Source of the DNA: Neurospora intermedia
Lineage: Eukaryota > Ascomycota > Sordariomycetes > Sordariales > Sordariaceae
DNA: 64,000 bases
NCBI GenBank assembly: GCA_037102815.1
Contig: BTPP01000003.1
Location: 992,001-1,056,000, forward strand
Reading direction: 5' to 3'
The notes beneath the pieces were generated by a model. The model worked only from the letters and a program-made list of their open reading frames with translations, was not told the DNA's origin and searched no databases. Below are positions 30,471 to 42,234 of the stretch, one piece after another (position 1 is the stretch's first letter; each line of letters opens with the position of its first letter). The position numbers and the translations under genes were made by a program.

Positions 30471-31849
30471 CTAGAGCTCGTCTTTCTCCATGCTCCCGCT
30501 GCCATTCTCTTTCTGCGCAGCGCAGCTTTCCTGCGAAAGCACCCCATCGAGATCCATCCACTCAGCAACAAATGCCGTCATGATCTTAGCCCAGTCCCTC
30601 ACAGTCGGCAGATCAAGATGTTCCCCATCATCATCCATAGTATGCCACACGGGCGGGAACGGCGTGGGTATGATATGCAACACCTTGACACCACGTTCCA
30701 TGAACGGAACATGATCATCCTGTATATACCCCCTCGTAAACCGGTTATACGGCTTCTCGCTATCCGGTAAGAATGGCGAAGCGGGAGCCGTTTCCAAAAC
30801 TCCCAGCTTTCGTAGCCTGGTCTCGATCTTGGCCAAGTCTCTGTACGCCCCATGCGTGTCCCAGAAGTAGGACGGAATCCGGGGGTTGCCCGCTCCCAGG
30901 AGATCCAGGAGCACGAGCAGGCTGATGGACTCTAGCCGGTTAGAGTGGGTTGATGAGGCCTCGTATGGAGATGATTGCCAGGCTTCGGCCAGCGCTCTGC
31001 CGTGAAAAATAATGTGTTTATTAGTACGGATTCCAATGATTCCATCATCAACACAGCAGAGGACGACATCCATCCCACTACAGGAGTAGTAACCACATAC
31101 CTAGAACCATAAGTCGAATCCGTATTCGTCCACCTCTCCCAAGCCTCCTCACCATCAAACAACACAATCTGCACTCCCTTCTCCTCCTCCTCTTCCCCGC
31201 CTTCCTCATCTTCCAACCCATCATCACCAGCATCCCGCTCCCCACCTCCCTCCCTCTTCTCCTTCGCGGCCATAACCCCTTCCCACCGTTTCCCCAACGC
31301 CCCATCCACCGCCCTCGCCACCGCCATCAAAATTGCACAAGGCGCCGCGCTATCCACAGCCCCAATAAACCCCTCCGGTCTAAACAGACTATCATAATGC
31401 GCCGCGAGCGTCAACCTCTTCACATTCCCGGCCTTTGCCCAAGGTGGGTCCCTTCGTAGGATCAAATTCGCAAACGGGATGAGCTGGGACCCTGTTGCAG
31501 GCGTCGTGGAGGTTGAATTCTGCCACTCGAGCGTCCAGTCGGGTAGTTGGGAAGAAAAGAAATCGACAAAGTGCTGCTGGACGAGGCGGGAGCCTTCGGT
31601 GCCGGGGACGCGTGGGATTAGGATGGGGGCGAGGAGAGAGCTAGACCCGAAGCCATTGTGGATGTCGAAGTCGGAGGAGGGCCCGGAGGGGAGGTGTTGG
31701 AGGGTGCAGGTGGAAAGAGGGGTGTAGGCGTGTACGCCCGTGGTGATGGTGGTTGTGAGAAGGAGGGCGGAGAGGAGATAGCGTGAGAGTGAGGTTGAAG
31801 AGCGGTGCCACTGGGGGTTGTTCGGGTCAAGCCCAATGTACCGTGCCAT
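30471..31849 (-). CDS. Glutaminyl-peptide cyclotransferase (M28 family), ER-retained
   Basis: Two exons, 31101-31849 and 30471-30996, give 424 residues; the 104-nt intron (donor GTATGT, GTACTAAT branch) falls in the YGSR|ALAEAW motif. The enzyme converts N-terminal Gln to pyroglutamate. A signal segment (RYLLSALLLTTTITTGVHAY) is followed by the zinc-peptidase-like fold: AAHYDS, then GAVDSAAPCA (Asp ligand), FDGEEAWERW (catalytic Glu and Glu ligand), VLLDLLGAGNPRIPSYF, DDHVPFMERGVKVLHIIPTP and VWHTMDDD (His ligand), all as in animal and plant-fungal QCs. The protein ends EKDEL, an ER retrieval signal. An acidic Glu/Asp/Gly insert of about 30 residues lies before FDGEEAW. An ATG at 31963 would add 38 residues, but the 31849 start has the better context and puts the signal segment nearer the N terminus. 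Confidence 0.9.
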
Positions 31850-32859
31850 CGTCACCATCTGCCTAGTCGTTCCGGACGCGTTGCAACTTGAGTTGCGGTT
31901 GTGGTGCTGTTGACGAAACAAGTTGTCTTGAGAGTTTGTTTGGTTGGCCGGGTGACGGGTCATCTAGTCCATGGTTGGTAATAATTCCGCAGGCCAATGT
32001 TTATCTCTAAATCCCCCCGGAAACTCAAATGCAAGGACTCAAACGCCGGCGAACTATCCGGATGGTACAATGGTCTGACTCCCACGACTTCATCCTACTG
32101 AATCAAGCGAGGTCTTTCCTGACATAGAAATGAGATCTAGACGCGCCGAAGAAAGGTGTTCTCGACGGACAGGGGTGGTCTAGTACCTGGTCCGAGTGTG
32201 CTCTCACTAACAGCCCCTAGAAGTGATGTGCGGGGAAAGGGGCCAGATCGCAGGAATCCAAACATCTCGTTCAGTTGAATGGTACCATCCAGATCATGGA
32301 ACTGAGGGACCACGTTCTGTTAGTGCGGCTTATGAACTCCTACTTCAACTTCTGACGTTTCCAAGCGTAGAATCGAGTCAACGAAAGCGACTACATTTAG
32401 TGGAAGTCCTTCTTTCATGTATTGACCAACTTCATTAAAGAGCCATCTCGACTCTGTCATAGTACTCATCCCTCATCCTTCATGAATCTATCCCGATTAT
32501 TTGGTACATCCACACTGACAAACTCAACCAAAGAAAACTGTCCTGTCCACTGCTTTTCCAAAATGCGTTGCCCTTGATCCCGATGTTTCCACGCACTGGT
32601 TCCTGTTTTCGTTTTTCTTGACCGTTCCTGACATTAAACCCATAACCTTGAGGGTATCTGATATATATGTCGTGATACCGATGCATTCCGAGCTCTATAT
32701 GCGAAAGGTAACGCTGCACACGCTAGTCTAGCCGTTTCGGCCGCTCTATGGTGTAATTCGATTCTAGTATCTCTAAGCTTCTATCCAAGCCAGATTCAAA
32801 ATAGGTGCAAGAAAAGAATTTTCGGGTCTTTGCGTTGCTTTTGTGCTTACGCGCTATAC
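31850..32859. other. Intergenic: glutaminyl cyclase promoter and phosphotransferase 3' flank
   Basis: No independent gene seen. The first 114 bp may be coding if the cyclase starts at the upstream ATG (31963). Confidence 0.5.
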
Positions 32860-34317
32860 TTAATCCTTCTTTGCTGGGCCCACGGGGACAGCGGCAGCAG
32901 CCTGCGCCGCGATCTCCCTGGCGATCTGTTTGTTGGCCATCTGCTTCTCGAGGGGGATGGTAAGGCAGTTGATGCCAAGGAAGTCGCAAATGCTCGTGGT
33001 GACCAACCAAGCCCAGCGAGAGTAGACGACGAAGGCAAACACGAGGTAAGCCCACAGGTAAAGGTGCTCGAATTGCGCCGTGACAGCAGGAAGCCCGAAA
33101 CGAGGGAGGTTTCCGATCAAGGCGCCTCCGATCAAAGGCCAGAGCATGACGGTCCAGTAAGGGAAGGGCTGCTTAGTGAGATGAGCGAGAATCATCTTGG
33201 TGGTCATGCGGCCAAAGACGAAGCTCATGGTAACACAGAAAAGCACCAGGTGGTTCTCATCCATCAATGTCGAGTATGGGCTGTAGAGCCAAGTGCCAAC
33301 GCTGAGCGTGAAAACGACTATAGGGGTCCACTCGAGGAAGACCGGAAGAAGAGGCTCGTTGCGCGACAGGCGGGCATTGACAACGTTGATGATGCAAAAC
33401 GGAATGTGGAAGAACATGGCGACAATGAGGAAGTAGACCCAAATGTCCTGAAAGGAGGTATCGCCCAGGTTCTCTTCGTTCAACCCGAGGAAGCTGAACA
33501 GGTGGAGGTTATCGGCTAGTCTTTCGGACCAGATTTCAGGGCCATACCACCCGCTGATCGCCATCAGCAAGCAGGCGATCAGGATTCCTTCTGTAGGTCC
33601 GTTGATGTATCCGAGGTAGAGGGTATGGGTGTGATATGTTTCCCAGGTCGAGAACCACATGGGCAGGCAGGGACATAGCGCAGTGAAGACACCGGCCTTG
33701 GTAGTGCCCAGGCCCATGGCGGCAGTTTCGAGCAAGCTAGCGAGTGTGCAGTTGAGACTGTCGATGCCATGGTCGAAGAGCTCTCCGAGGCCGCTAGAGG
33801 TTCCGGTGCGTCTCGCCTGTTTGCCGTCGACATTGTCCATCGTCTGGTACGCGAAGAGGCCAAAAGCGAAACTGAAGTATAGCCATGAAGGACCCTACAC
33901 GGTAAAATCATGTCATCGGTTAGCAACGAAACTGATCTCGATACCTTGGGTAGTTTCGAGGGTCTTACCGGGCCAACCAGATCTGGCATGAATATCAATA
34001 AGAGGCCGACATTAGCCACAATAAAGGAGAACCCAATCAGGGTCACCATGTTGGGGGCAACCCATAGTGGCAGGAACTCGACGAAGGCATTCCACTACCG
34101 CCTCAATCTTAGCATTTGATGTCTTTTGCAATGTTCACAGGCCTGGTCGAGACGGAGGGAGGCGCTCGCGTTGGGGTAAACATACGTAGGGCTTAAGAAT
34201 GTAATTGGAGACGGGCGACTTGTCGACGGCCGAATATTTGTACGTCTTGAGGTGGATAAGCGCATCGTCCGAGACGCATTCGGCGGCGGCTTTCTCTGCA
34301 GATATCGAATCCTTCAT
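32860..34317 (-). CDS. CDP-choline/CDP-ethanolamine phosphotransferase (Cpt1/Ept1 family)
   Basis: Three exons, 34186-34317, 33969-34094 and 32860-33894, give 430 residues. The enzyme catalyses the last Kennedy-pathway step, moving phosphocholine or phosphoethanolamine from its CDP carrier to diacylglycerol in ER/Golgi membranes. The CDP-alcohol phosphotransferase motif DGxxARx8GxxxDxxxD is complete: DGKQARRTGTSSGLGELFDH with D109, G110, R114, G123, D127 and D131. N-terminal LKTYKYSAVDKSPVSNYIL and WVAPNMVTLIGF are also family hallmarks, and about seven to eight hydrophobic helices follow. Sequence alone does not separate choline from ethanolamine preference; a single dual enzyme is usual in filamentous fungi, so no gene symbol is given. 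The C terminus is an Ala/Lys tail ending AKKD. Confidence 0.92.
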
Positions 34318-36326
34318 GTCAGCAAGCTGGAGGTAACGATCGACTTGAATTCCCTGGTGGACGATGCGACGGAGATGGCAATAACATAGACCACGCAGTA
34401 AGTGGAAACTCAAAGTAGTAACCCGTCTGCGGTCACGGTCGTGGTGACATGTGCCCCGGAGAGTGGGTCTTGGGCAGATGGCATTCGCGCAGGCAACTTC
34501 GGGTGAAGGGCAGGCAACTGCCTCGCCTGGACAATGGCCGACGGGGGGCAGGTTGGTTGGCAACAGGGCAGGTTTGTTAGGGGGCCAGGATTGTTACAGA
34601 AAAGGTAGCGCACTGTTACTTCTGAGCAAACTGGGAGTGGCCATTTTGCTCGATTCGCCTACCACGGCCAAAACAGCCAGGCAGACACAGGGTGGTCGGG
34701 TTGGTTTTTCGTAGTTCGTTTCCGCCGCCACTTGAGACCGAGTTATGCGGGAAACCGTGTCTGCAGTGGGTGGAAGTTTTGTTGCGGGTGACGAGAGGCG
34801 GAGTGCGAGAGCGCGGGGCGCGATGTTGAAAGGAGTTGTACCAGGAAGGAATTCAAGGCTGCCAGATCGACCCTTACAACTCTTTGCTTTTGGAGCAAGG
34901 CTACAAAATCCCGAGAGCAAAAAAAAACCGGGGGGCAAGTTTGGCGGTGACAGCACTCCAAACACAAAAACATTGGTTACGTATTACTCAAGGGCCCAAA
35001 AGGGTGGTGGGCGAGCTTCTGACTCTGGGCGCCAAGGCTCTCTTCCACCCTCTCCTCAGTGTAGCCTTGGCACGCCTAGGAGCCGCACTCACCACCCTTG
35101 AGTGAAGGAGACGACGGCAGATATCGATCATGTATACTACAGTAAGCAATTATATTCCACCTTGCAGTCCCCAATCCCCAGTAGTGTGGTCCTACACAAA
35201 CGAGTCGCAACCCGAAGCTTTACACTAAATTATGCTAGAGGGTTTCTTTGCTTTTCTTTCTTTCTTGTTTTTTTCCCCCTCCACAATCTGCCTCTCTCGC
35301 AAGCCGACTGCTCGCTGGGACCCAGGTAGGTAGCCCAGACTTCATCCGAATAAGTCTGTGCCGTGGAATCGTCGTAGAAGTCCCATCCCAGGCGTGGTTT
35401 GAAACGAAGCAAGACCAAGAGCAGGGCAGGCCCGGTCCTCGCTGCCAACTGCCTCTGCGAAAACGCAGTCCCTGAAGTGTACGTGCACGGCGGTTGGGCA
35501 GGATCTGCACCCCTTGTCCCAAAAGTTCGCTGGCGCGTCTGTTTACACTGACACGTGAAAACCCCCTGTCCATGGTAGTTGCTTGAGGCAGTCACCGCCT
35601 AATCTCTGTGTCCATTGATGATGTGCTTGCATCTCCATCTACACTACCTGATGATTTGTTTCAGGTCGAGCGAACTTCTACCGATTATAAGGTACTAGTA
35701 TCAAGGTGTCTTTTACTCCACAACTGACGTACAACTAGGTAGAGGTAGGTACAGCCCGAAGTACAGCTGGCATTATAGGAGAAATTCAGCTCGATGGATA
35801 GTATAGCCTAAACCGCCGCAGAACACTGAGGGGGCCAAGCAATTTCAGACAAGATAGGCGAAGTTGCACAAGGTGATCCGATGCCAAATCTAGAAACCGT
35901 TGATCATGATGTGACACAATAAACATTCCACAATTAGGCGTGTTAACCACAGTAGTCATGTACGTAAAACTGAGAGAAACGCCCCACAACCGCTTCACAA
36001 AATGATTTCCCCTTTCCAACCAAAAATTCGCAAGATGCCATAAAGCTCCAGAAACGCCTTGAAAAAAGAAGGGCTGTCCATGCGCTTGTTGAAATATTAA
36101 TGTGGTGTTGAGGATAGCGTGTCGTGCCTCCGTGAGGACATGTGATCGATGACATCCTCCACTGCTCCATATCCTGAAAGCTCCCTTTTGGCCTCAACGG
36201 ACTCTGCTGCCGTCCATCGGGCAGCAAGTGATGGTCCGTCAGAAGGTCAATTCTTTAACATTTGATTCCCTCCCAAAAAGCTCGACGCACATCCGGTATG
36301 ATCGCAAACGTCAAAATAACGCTAGC
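34318..36326. other. Intergenic: phosphotransferase promoter and GPI-protein 3' flank
   Basis: 2 kb without a supportable gene. A T/C-rich tract lies at about 35245-35285 and a TAGAGGTAGGTA copy at 35734-35752. Antisense and short frames here show no family content. Confidence 0.5.
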
Positions 36327-37065
36327 CTAGAGCATGATGGCGAAGCCAGCAAAGAGACTGCCGAAGATAAGGGTGGCGCTAATCGACTCCAGCACATGGG
36401 GAGCAGCGTTCTTTTTGTGGCCGCCATTGTTGCTCGAATCCGCAGCATCGCTGCTACCACCGGCAAGGCCGTTATAAACGCCAGTGCTTGTGCTGGAAGC
36501 GGTTGGGCTCGCGGTAGCAGAAGCAGTCGACGTCGTGGTCGCGTTGGATCTCTTGGGGTTCTTAGCACCGCATGGGTGGTCCTCGGCGCAGGCGGCCTGC
36601 GCAATGTTGTCGCCCATGTTGTCGTGAATACATTCCTGAACCCACTCGACGCAGGTGTGGTAAGGAATTGTCAAAGTGTACTCAGTCAAGTTGGGAGTCT
36701 GGCCGTTGCCGCAAACGCAGGCATATTCAAGGGTGTCCTAATTCAGAGATTAGCAACTTTACAAGTCACAGGCCATTCGGCTTCGAGGAGAGCCTTTTTA
36801 TTCACATACAGCATCGCAAAGGTTTTTGTCGACAGGACCAAGATCCTCCTGCTGGCAAATAAGGGGGCAGCTGGCCAATTCGTTCATGCACCAGTTTTCT
36901 GATTGTCCGGTCAGTCTGTGTTTACCGGTAACGCTCCGATAGACGACTTGATTGGTACGTACGCTTTGTGCCCATGTCGATGTTGCTTGTGTTGACCCAG
37001 TAATCGGCGGAGACAAGGGTCAAGGAGCTGGCAAGAGCCAGGAGAGTAGTGCTGTAGGCAACCAT
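36327..37065 (-). CDS. GPI-anchored cell-surface protein with Cys-rich DUF7707-like domain
   Basis: Three exons, 36963-37065, 36810-36898 and 36327-36737, give 200 residues. A signal peptide (MVAYSTTLLALASSLTLVSA) precedes a Cys-rich domain of about 110 residues: QNWCMNELASCPLICQQ, LEYACVCGNGQTPNLTEY, YHTCVEWVQECI, and AACAEDHPCGAKNPKR. This pattern (WC..C...C, CVCGNG, PYxxC, C..C, DDHPCGAxxP) matches a fungus-specific secreted family I know as DUF7707. A Ser/Thr/Ala stalk, a small-residue region (NNGG) suitable for GPI attachment and a hydrophobic tail (ISATLIFGSLFAGFAIML) follow. It is expected on the plasma membrane or wall; no enzymatic function is known to me. Confidence 0.82.
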
Positions 37066-40000
37066 TATGAAAGATTGGACTTTAATTATCGTGTACCGGT
37101 GGATGAGTGGATGGATTGATTATGTTCGTTCACTGTGTACAAACTAATGGTGAGCAATCATACATCGCCATGGGACGTCTTGGTGCAACAGAGAAAGTGG
37201 AATTTGTTGATGGCGTTGTCCGGGAGCTTTATGAGATGGATGGGCATGCCATTCAACACCGAGAAAAGGCAACTGCTCAGATCGAGTGGAAACCAAGGCT
37301 TACTTACAGAAAAGTCGGAATGTACGGGGGGACACGCGCAACGACAACGACGGTGGAGTGAAAATAACGGTATTTTGACGGTCCTGGACTGAACTTGAGG
37401 AGATTCGAACGGAAACGAGAGCAAGGGGTCAGGCAGGTGAAAAGACCAGAGCGAGTGACAGCACCATGTGAGGACTTTAAGAGATCAGGAGAATATCCTA
37501 GAAGCAGGCGACAGTCCCAAGGGATCGGGAAGGAAACGACCAGACTATGGGGGAGATGAGAGGAAATCACTGGGGCAGTGGAGATAGAGGAAGGAGCGGA
37601 GAGAAAGCGTGGAGGACGAGGAGGAAAGGGAAAAGGAGGCTAGGGTACCCTGGTAGGCCAAGCATCAAATTCAACTGACGGATTTTGATGGCAAGATGGT
37701 TCTGGATGGATCATCAACGCCCGTGGCTGCTCCCGAGGCCCAGAACCCACTATTCGAGCTCTAAATGCCGAACAGCTCACGTCCGTTGGTTGATAGGCTT
37801 AGATGGTTCCATCCCTGGAGTGTTGCATCGCGTCGACGGTAGCGAGCTTGCTGGGCAGGGATGAGCATGTCACCCTACTCCACAAGCTGGCCCGGACTTT
37901 CGCACCGCCCGGTTTGTCCAATCGCAGCCAGTCAATTCCGCCGCTCGGATGCTGGATATCCAATTCTCGCGTGATGGGGATGGACTTTTGATCGATAGCT
38001 TTGATGGATACGGACTGCTGGAACCTTCACGGACGTCACGTTCGGATGAACCTGGTGCTGTTCTTGGACACATTGTGTTGTTCCAGTTATATAGAGGCTG
38101 GCATGAATTGTCATGTTTATTTGACATGAGCATAGGCACCCGAGAGATTTGGGACGAACACCATAGGCAAGAGCAAGAAAACCCATGATATTGCCGTCTT
38201 ATAGTAAATCTACCCTGCTTTAGTCTAAATGGTAATACAATTTACCCCGTCCAGATGCTTATCGTGTATTTTTTTTTCATCTTCGAAATTACCGGGACCA
38301 GGGTAGCCAGCATTAACATCACGCATCCCCGTCCCGATAAGGTTTACGGCGATTGTTATGGAGGTGCACAACTGCATCGACCGCCATGCACTGAGCGGCG
38401 GCCGGTTTCCATGCTTGCATTTGCTGATGATTGCTGCTGTGCACTGTCGATCCGCAATTATTCTCCCGGATGAAACATCTCGGTCAACAAGCTGTTGACA
38501 ACAACAACAACAACACCGAATTCCAGGCATAAAAACACAGCAACCGGAGCGGATACCCAATAACTTGAACTATACGGCATCACAATGGTGGTCCCAAACA
38601 TGAAAGTTTGTCTCTTGCAACCTACACATGTCTTGTTGGCAACAATGGTCTGCCTGCGTCTTGATCGTCTCGTCCCCTGTGTACAAAGAATGGTAAAAGC
38701 GGCAAGCAACTGAACTCTGCTATCGCATCGGACTGCCCGTTATGGGCAGGTTGCATTCCTGAATGCATACTGCATATGTACCTCTAGCTATATATATATT
38801 TACTTTTGTTAAGAGGGGAGGGAAGACCGACTGACTGCTCGGAGGCAACTACATACCATTCATACGAGATCATAAACAGTTTGTCCGAGTGATCTGAGTG
38901 AACTGAACACTTGTGGACTGGAAATAAGTAAAACCCGACCCAAACGGGGACAACACGGGGTTACCTTCAAGGCGGACCTCAAACCCCACGTCTCTCCCGA
39001 CTGATACCTTTCCATTCACACGGCACACTCGGGACAGACCTGATTTGCGACTTGTAAAGAAGCGCAGAAGACCGACGGAACAGTTTTTTGATGTGCACCT
39101 GACGGTAGGATTCCAACGGTTGTGCGTATCTGCAATCCACCTCGTATTTGCTGTAGTGATCAGGTAGCCATTGATTCAGTGGCGAAAGCGGAGAATGGCG
39201 GGGGGATCCTCATTCATATCAGCCGCTCACAAAACACCTTTTCCGCATTTAGTCTATCTCGTTTTTGGCCCTTCAATTTCTGGTCATTCACCTTCCTTAC
39301 TTTTTTGCTTTTGTTGAGGTGTTTTCGTATCGGTATTCCCACCTGCATGTACATAGCGGCATAGTACAGCCGACTGTCCACCGGAGCCCGAGAGGTCCGC
39401 CTCTGTTCAAAATACGGCAACGGCTGGATTTGCTGGGTCAGACAAGTCTCGGGGCTATTGAGACTTGATACTTCAACATTTCAACTGTAAAACTGGTCTG
39501 ACTGCATACTGTATGACCCTCAGCAGTTCCTCCCCCACAGCCAAAAGTCATAGTCATTACTCCGCGCTATGAACAGCGCATTGGGAACGTGGGGGGAATG
39601 GACCTCTCGACTTGCATTTCATAATAAAGCAGCAGAACCTCGACTTAAATCGATGATCTACCCCATAATCCTATCCGTACTAAAATGCTATTCCACGTTT
39701 TAAGCACACCACTACACTATATCTTCTACCCATCCATGGGGTCGATCAGCAAGCGAGCAAGTAGGCAAAAGGTGGCTGAGGATTTTTTTTCTTCTTGATT
39801 GCCCAAGTAGTGTACGCCCGCGAGCCAGGAAAGGTCTAAAACTTTGGACATGTCGGCTGAGACCAACGGTGAATCTGGGTATTGAGCAAAGCAAACTGGC
39901 TCAGAGCCGACTGCGACATTGGCCTACTGTGGATAGCTTCTCTCTCGGCGGATCGATAACCTGGGTTTAGAAGGCGATATTGGGAGTGGTAGATACATTG

Positions 40001-40296
40001 CAGGGGGGAAGAGAAGAGGCCAAACCCATCTTCCATCATTGACACGGAATCACAGCGAACTCCAGAAACTCTAACTATCTCAAACGCCCCAAGGTCAAAC
40101 AAAGCAATGCTGGTCTTGAAGACATACTGTATAAAACGTAGAACGGGTCCAGCCGCTTAGCATTGTTGCGACATGTCTCTCCACGCCCTAGTGTAGCGTC
40201 CAGTTCATCTGATTGTTTTGCTCACGAGAGTCTCGGTTCTCGGGCATCCCGTCCCCATCCAGCCAATAAGCCAAGGTGTCCATGTCTCGTTCACTT

Positions 40297-40329
40297 CATC
40301 ACCGTCATCATCGTCATCGTCGTCATCGT
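40297..40329. repeat. CATCGT-type microsatellite
   Basis: About five near-perfect hexamer units (ATCATCGTCATCGTCGTC) in non-coding DNA. Confidence 0.6.
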
Positions 40330-40425
40330 AACCAGGCCATTACCCATGATCTCGTCAGGAATTATTCACATATTACCATTGCCTCATCGTCGAAACTGGT
40401 AAAGTTCGTTCATCCTCTCTTGCGC

Positions 40426-40464
40426 ATTTTTTTTTTCTCTTTTTTCTTTCTTTTCTTTTCTTTC
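40426..40464. repeat. Pyrimidine (TTTC) tract
   Basis: Nearly uninterrupted T/C over 39 nt, including T runs and TTTTC units, 14 nt beyond the ypt35 stop codon on the opposite (plus) strand; in the ypt35 transcript it would be a purine tract of the 3' untranslated region. Confidence 0.6.
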
Positions 40465-40477
40465 ACCGATGGTATCT

Positions 40478-41476
40478 TTACGAGAAGAGAAACTCCTTCA
40501 AAACAGGAGATCCAGAGAATTCTGGGTTGAGTAAAATGCAGCTGTTGTTTTTCACAAGGGGATTAGTAACGTATCTCTAGAGCTCTGAGGCGAGCTGTTA
40601 AAGGAAGTCAGGTCATCTTTGGAATGCGTACGTACTTTAAGAAATACTGTAGTCCGGCCCTCCTTTTTTCGAGAAACTTGGGCTGGAACCTGTGTAAGAT
40701 GCTCTTGGGAGGTATTAAAGGTACAGCCGCCTCAAAGTTTGGAAAAGTCTGGACGAGACGTTTCCTGAGACTGTCGAACTCGGAATATCGTTTCCTTATG
40801 TTCATTCGCGAGCCCTATAAGACAGAAGTTGCTGAGGGTTAGTCAAAGTCTCCAACTCCAAGGTGCACAAAAGTTACCAAGAAATTGTACGCACATTCAA
40901 CGTCTCAACCTTGATATTCCAAACCACAAACGCCCCAATATTGGCCGTCCCCCCATTCACCAGTATATAATCGACAATATCCACCTTCTTCGCCCAGCAC
41001 GCCCGGTTGCGGTCCCGTCCATACACGTTCGCCCCGTCTGGCCCGTCGTCGTGCTCGTTATCCTGCAGCGTGATGGCTCCCGGTAGCAGATCGCTTTCCG
41101 CTGACACGCTTGACATCGTCCTTGCATGCCGCGTTCGCCCCTGGTTGTGCGTGGTATGTCCGTGTGCCCAGTAGGGCGGCGAAGTCACTGATGGGGAGGT
41201 TACTAGCTCGGAGCTGGCATCATCTTGGGAGGAGCCATCCGCGGAACTAGTGCCTAGGGCGTTGTCTGAGGAACAATCGTCGACATTGTTGGAATATAAT
41301 GGTAGCACTTGCGGTGGGCACGCGCCGGTGGTTGGTTTCGTCGACGGTGTCGTGGGTCGTGGAGGTAGCTCGGTTCCGTTTTTTGTTACTTCTTCCCCTT
41401 CGGTTCTGCCGATAAGAGGGAGCTCCCGCTGCTCCTCCTGCTGTGGTTCGTGTTGTGGTTCCGTGTCTGACGCCAT
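40478..41476 (-). CDS. ypt35: PX-domain endosomal/vacuolar protein, Ypt35-like
   Basis: Three exons, 40895-41476, 40636-40814 and 40478-40541, give 274 residues. The first 155 residues are disordered and rich in Pro, Ser, Thr and Gln. A PX phosphoinositide-binding domain fills the rest (about 160-270): WAKKVDIVDYILVNGGTANI, then GSRMNIRKRYSEFDSLRKRL with the RRYSEF-like lipid-binding motif, VPLIPPKSILHRFQPKFLEK with the PPK loop, RRAGLQYFLNC and the closing ILLNPEFSGSPVLKEFLFS. The last exon is only 64 nt and is needed to complete the domain; its junction restores an Asn codon. Yeast Ypt35 is a small PX protein of endosomes and vacuole that recruits Vps13. The order disordered N terminus plus terminal PX fits, but the family is loose. 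Confidence 0.85.
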
Positions 41477-42234
41477 TCAAGCCATCATCCGCGCAGGGCA
41501 GTTGTATAAGGTGTGCTGGTGTTTCTGTGCGCCCAAGGTCGGTTGAATCAAGGGCGATCCTGGATGTTACTTGCTTTGAATGCGCCTACGCTGGAACGAC
41601 GTCGTCGAACCGAAGAGTGATGGAAGACTGCGGTAGGTCGTAAATCCCGAACGGTTCGTATTGTCGCGATTGGGTTGGTATACTTGACAGCCTAATGATA
41701 ATCAGTCGTCAAAGAGTACGAGGAGTATACGGTCGAGGATTGATCGGCAGTGAGTTCGGATGAGAGATTGAAGAGGTAAAGTAAATTTGAAGTTGAATCG
41801 GATGCGATAATCAAGGCGAGAGCAGGATCAAGGACAGATTGCCGAACAGTAAAAAGTTCCCGTCCTGCCCGTCACCTCAATGTTCGTCATAACGCATCCA
41901 CTAAAAAGAACGATAGCAGCTTATCTAGCACATCGGCCTCTGTGGCGGTAACCAATCAGAAGCACCGGTTGCGTCTAGAAGAAGAACGATAGATTCCTCG
42001 CCAACAGGGAACAAGCTTTGTGTAAAGAAAGGACATGTCCATTCATCAATCGTTAAATCGTCATCTAGTAGATACTTTATCCATCTGTACCTGCTTCACG
42101 TGTACTTTAGCTCAGGAAATATGACTGCCTGAAACCCAATCCAAGACTGACGAATAGTGAAAAGCACATCCAACCCAAAATTAACCATGGCATTACACCC
42201 ACTACATCCCGTCCCATGTCATCATTTCCTATCC
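41477..42234. other. Intergenic: ypt35 promoter and PhoD gene 3' flank
   Basis: 758 bp with nothing beyond flanking untranslated and promoter DNA that I can support. Confidence 0.5.

Larger units (their letters stand above)
37066..40477. other. Long intergenic region between GPI-protein gene and ypt35
   Basis: 3.4 kb with no gene I can support. It contains a CAA run (about 38498-38515), a CATCGT/CATCAC run (40297-40329) and a pyrimidine tract (40426-40464) just downstream of the ypt35 stop codon. Confidence 0.5.

Noticed and set aside
30471-31963. Glutaminyl cyclase starting at the upstream ATG (31963)
   Set aside because: Possible, but it puts about 60 residues before the signal segment and has T at -3; the 31849 ATG has A at -3 and G at +4.
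32040-32110. tRNA-like stretch (GGTACAATGGTCTGACTCCC)
   Set aside because: An A-box-like piece is present but no B box, T arm or pairing acceptor stem follows.
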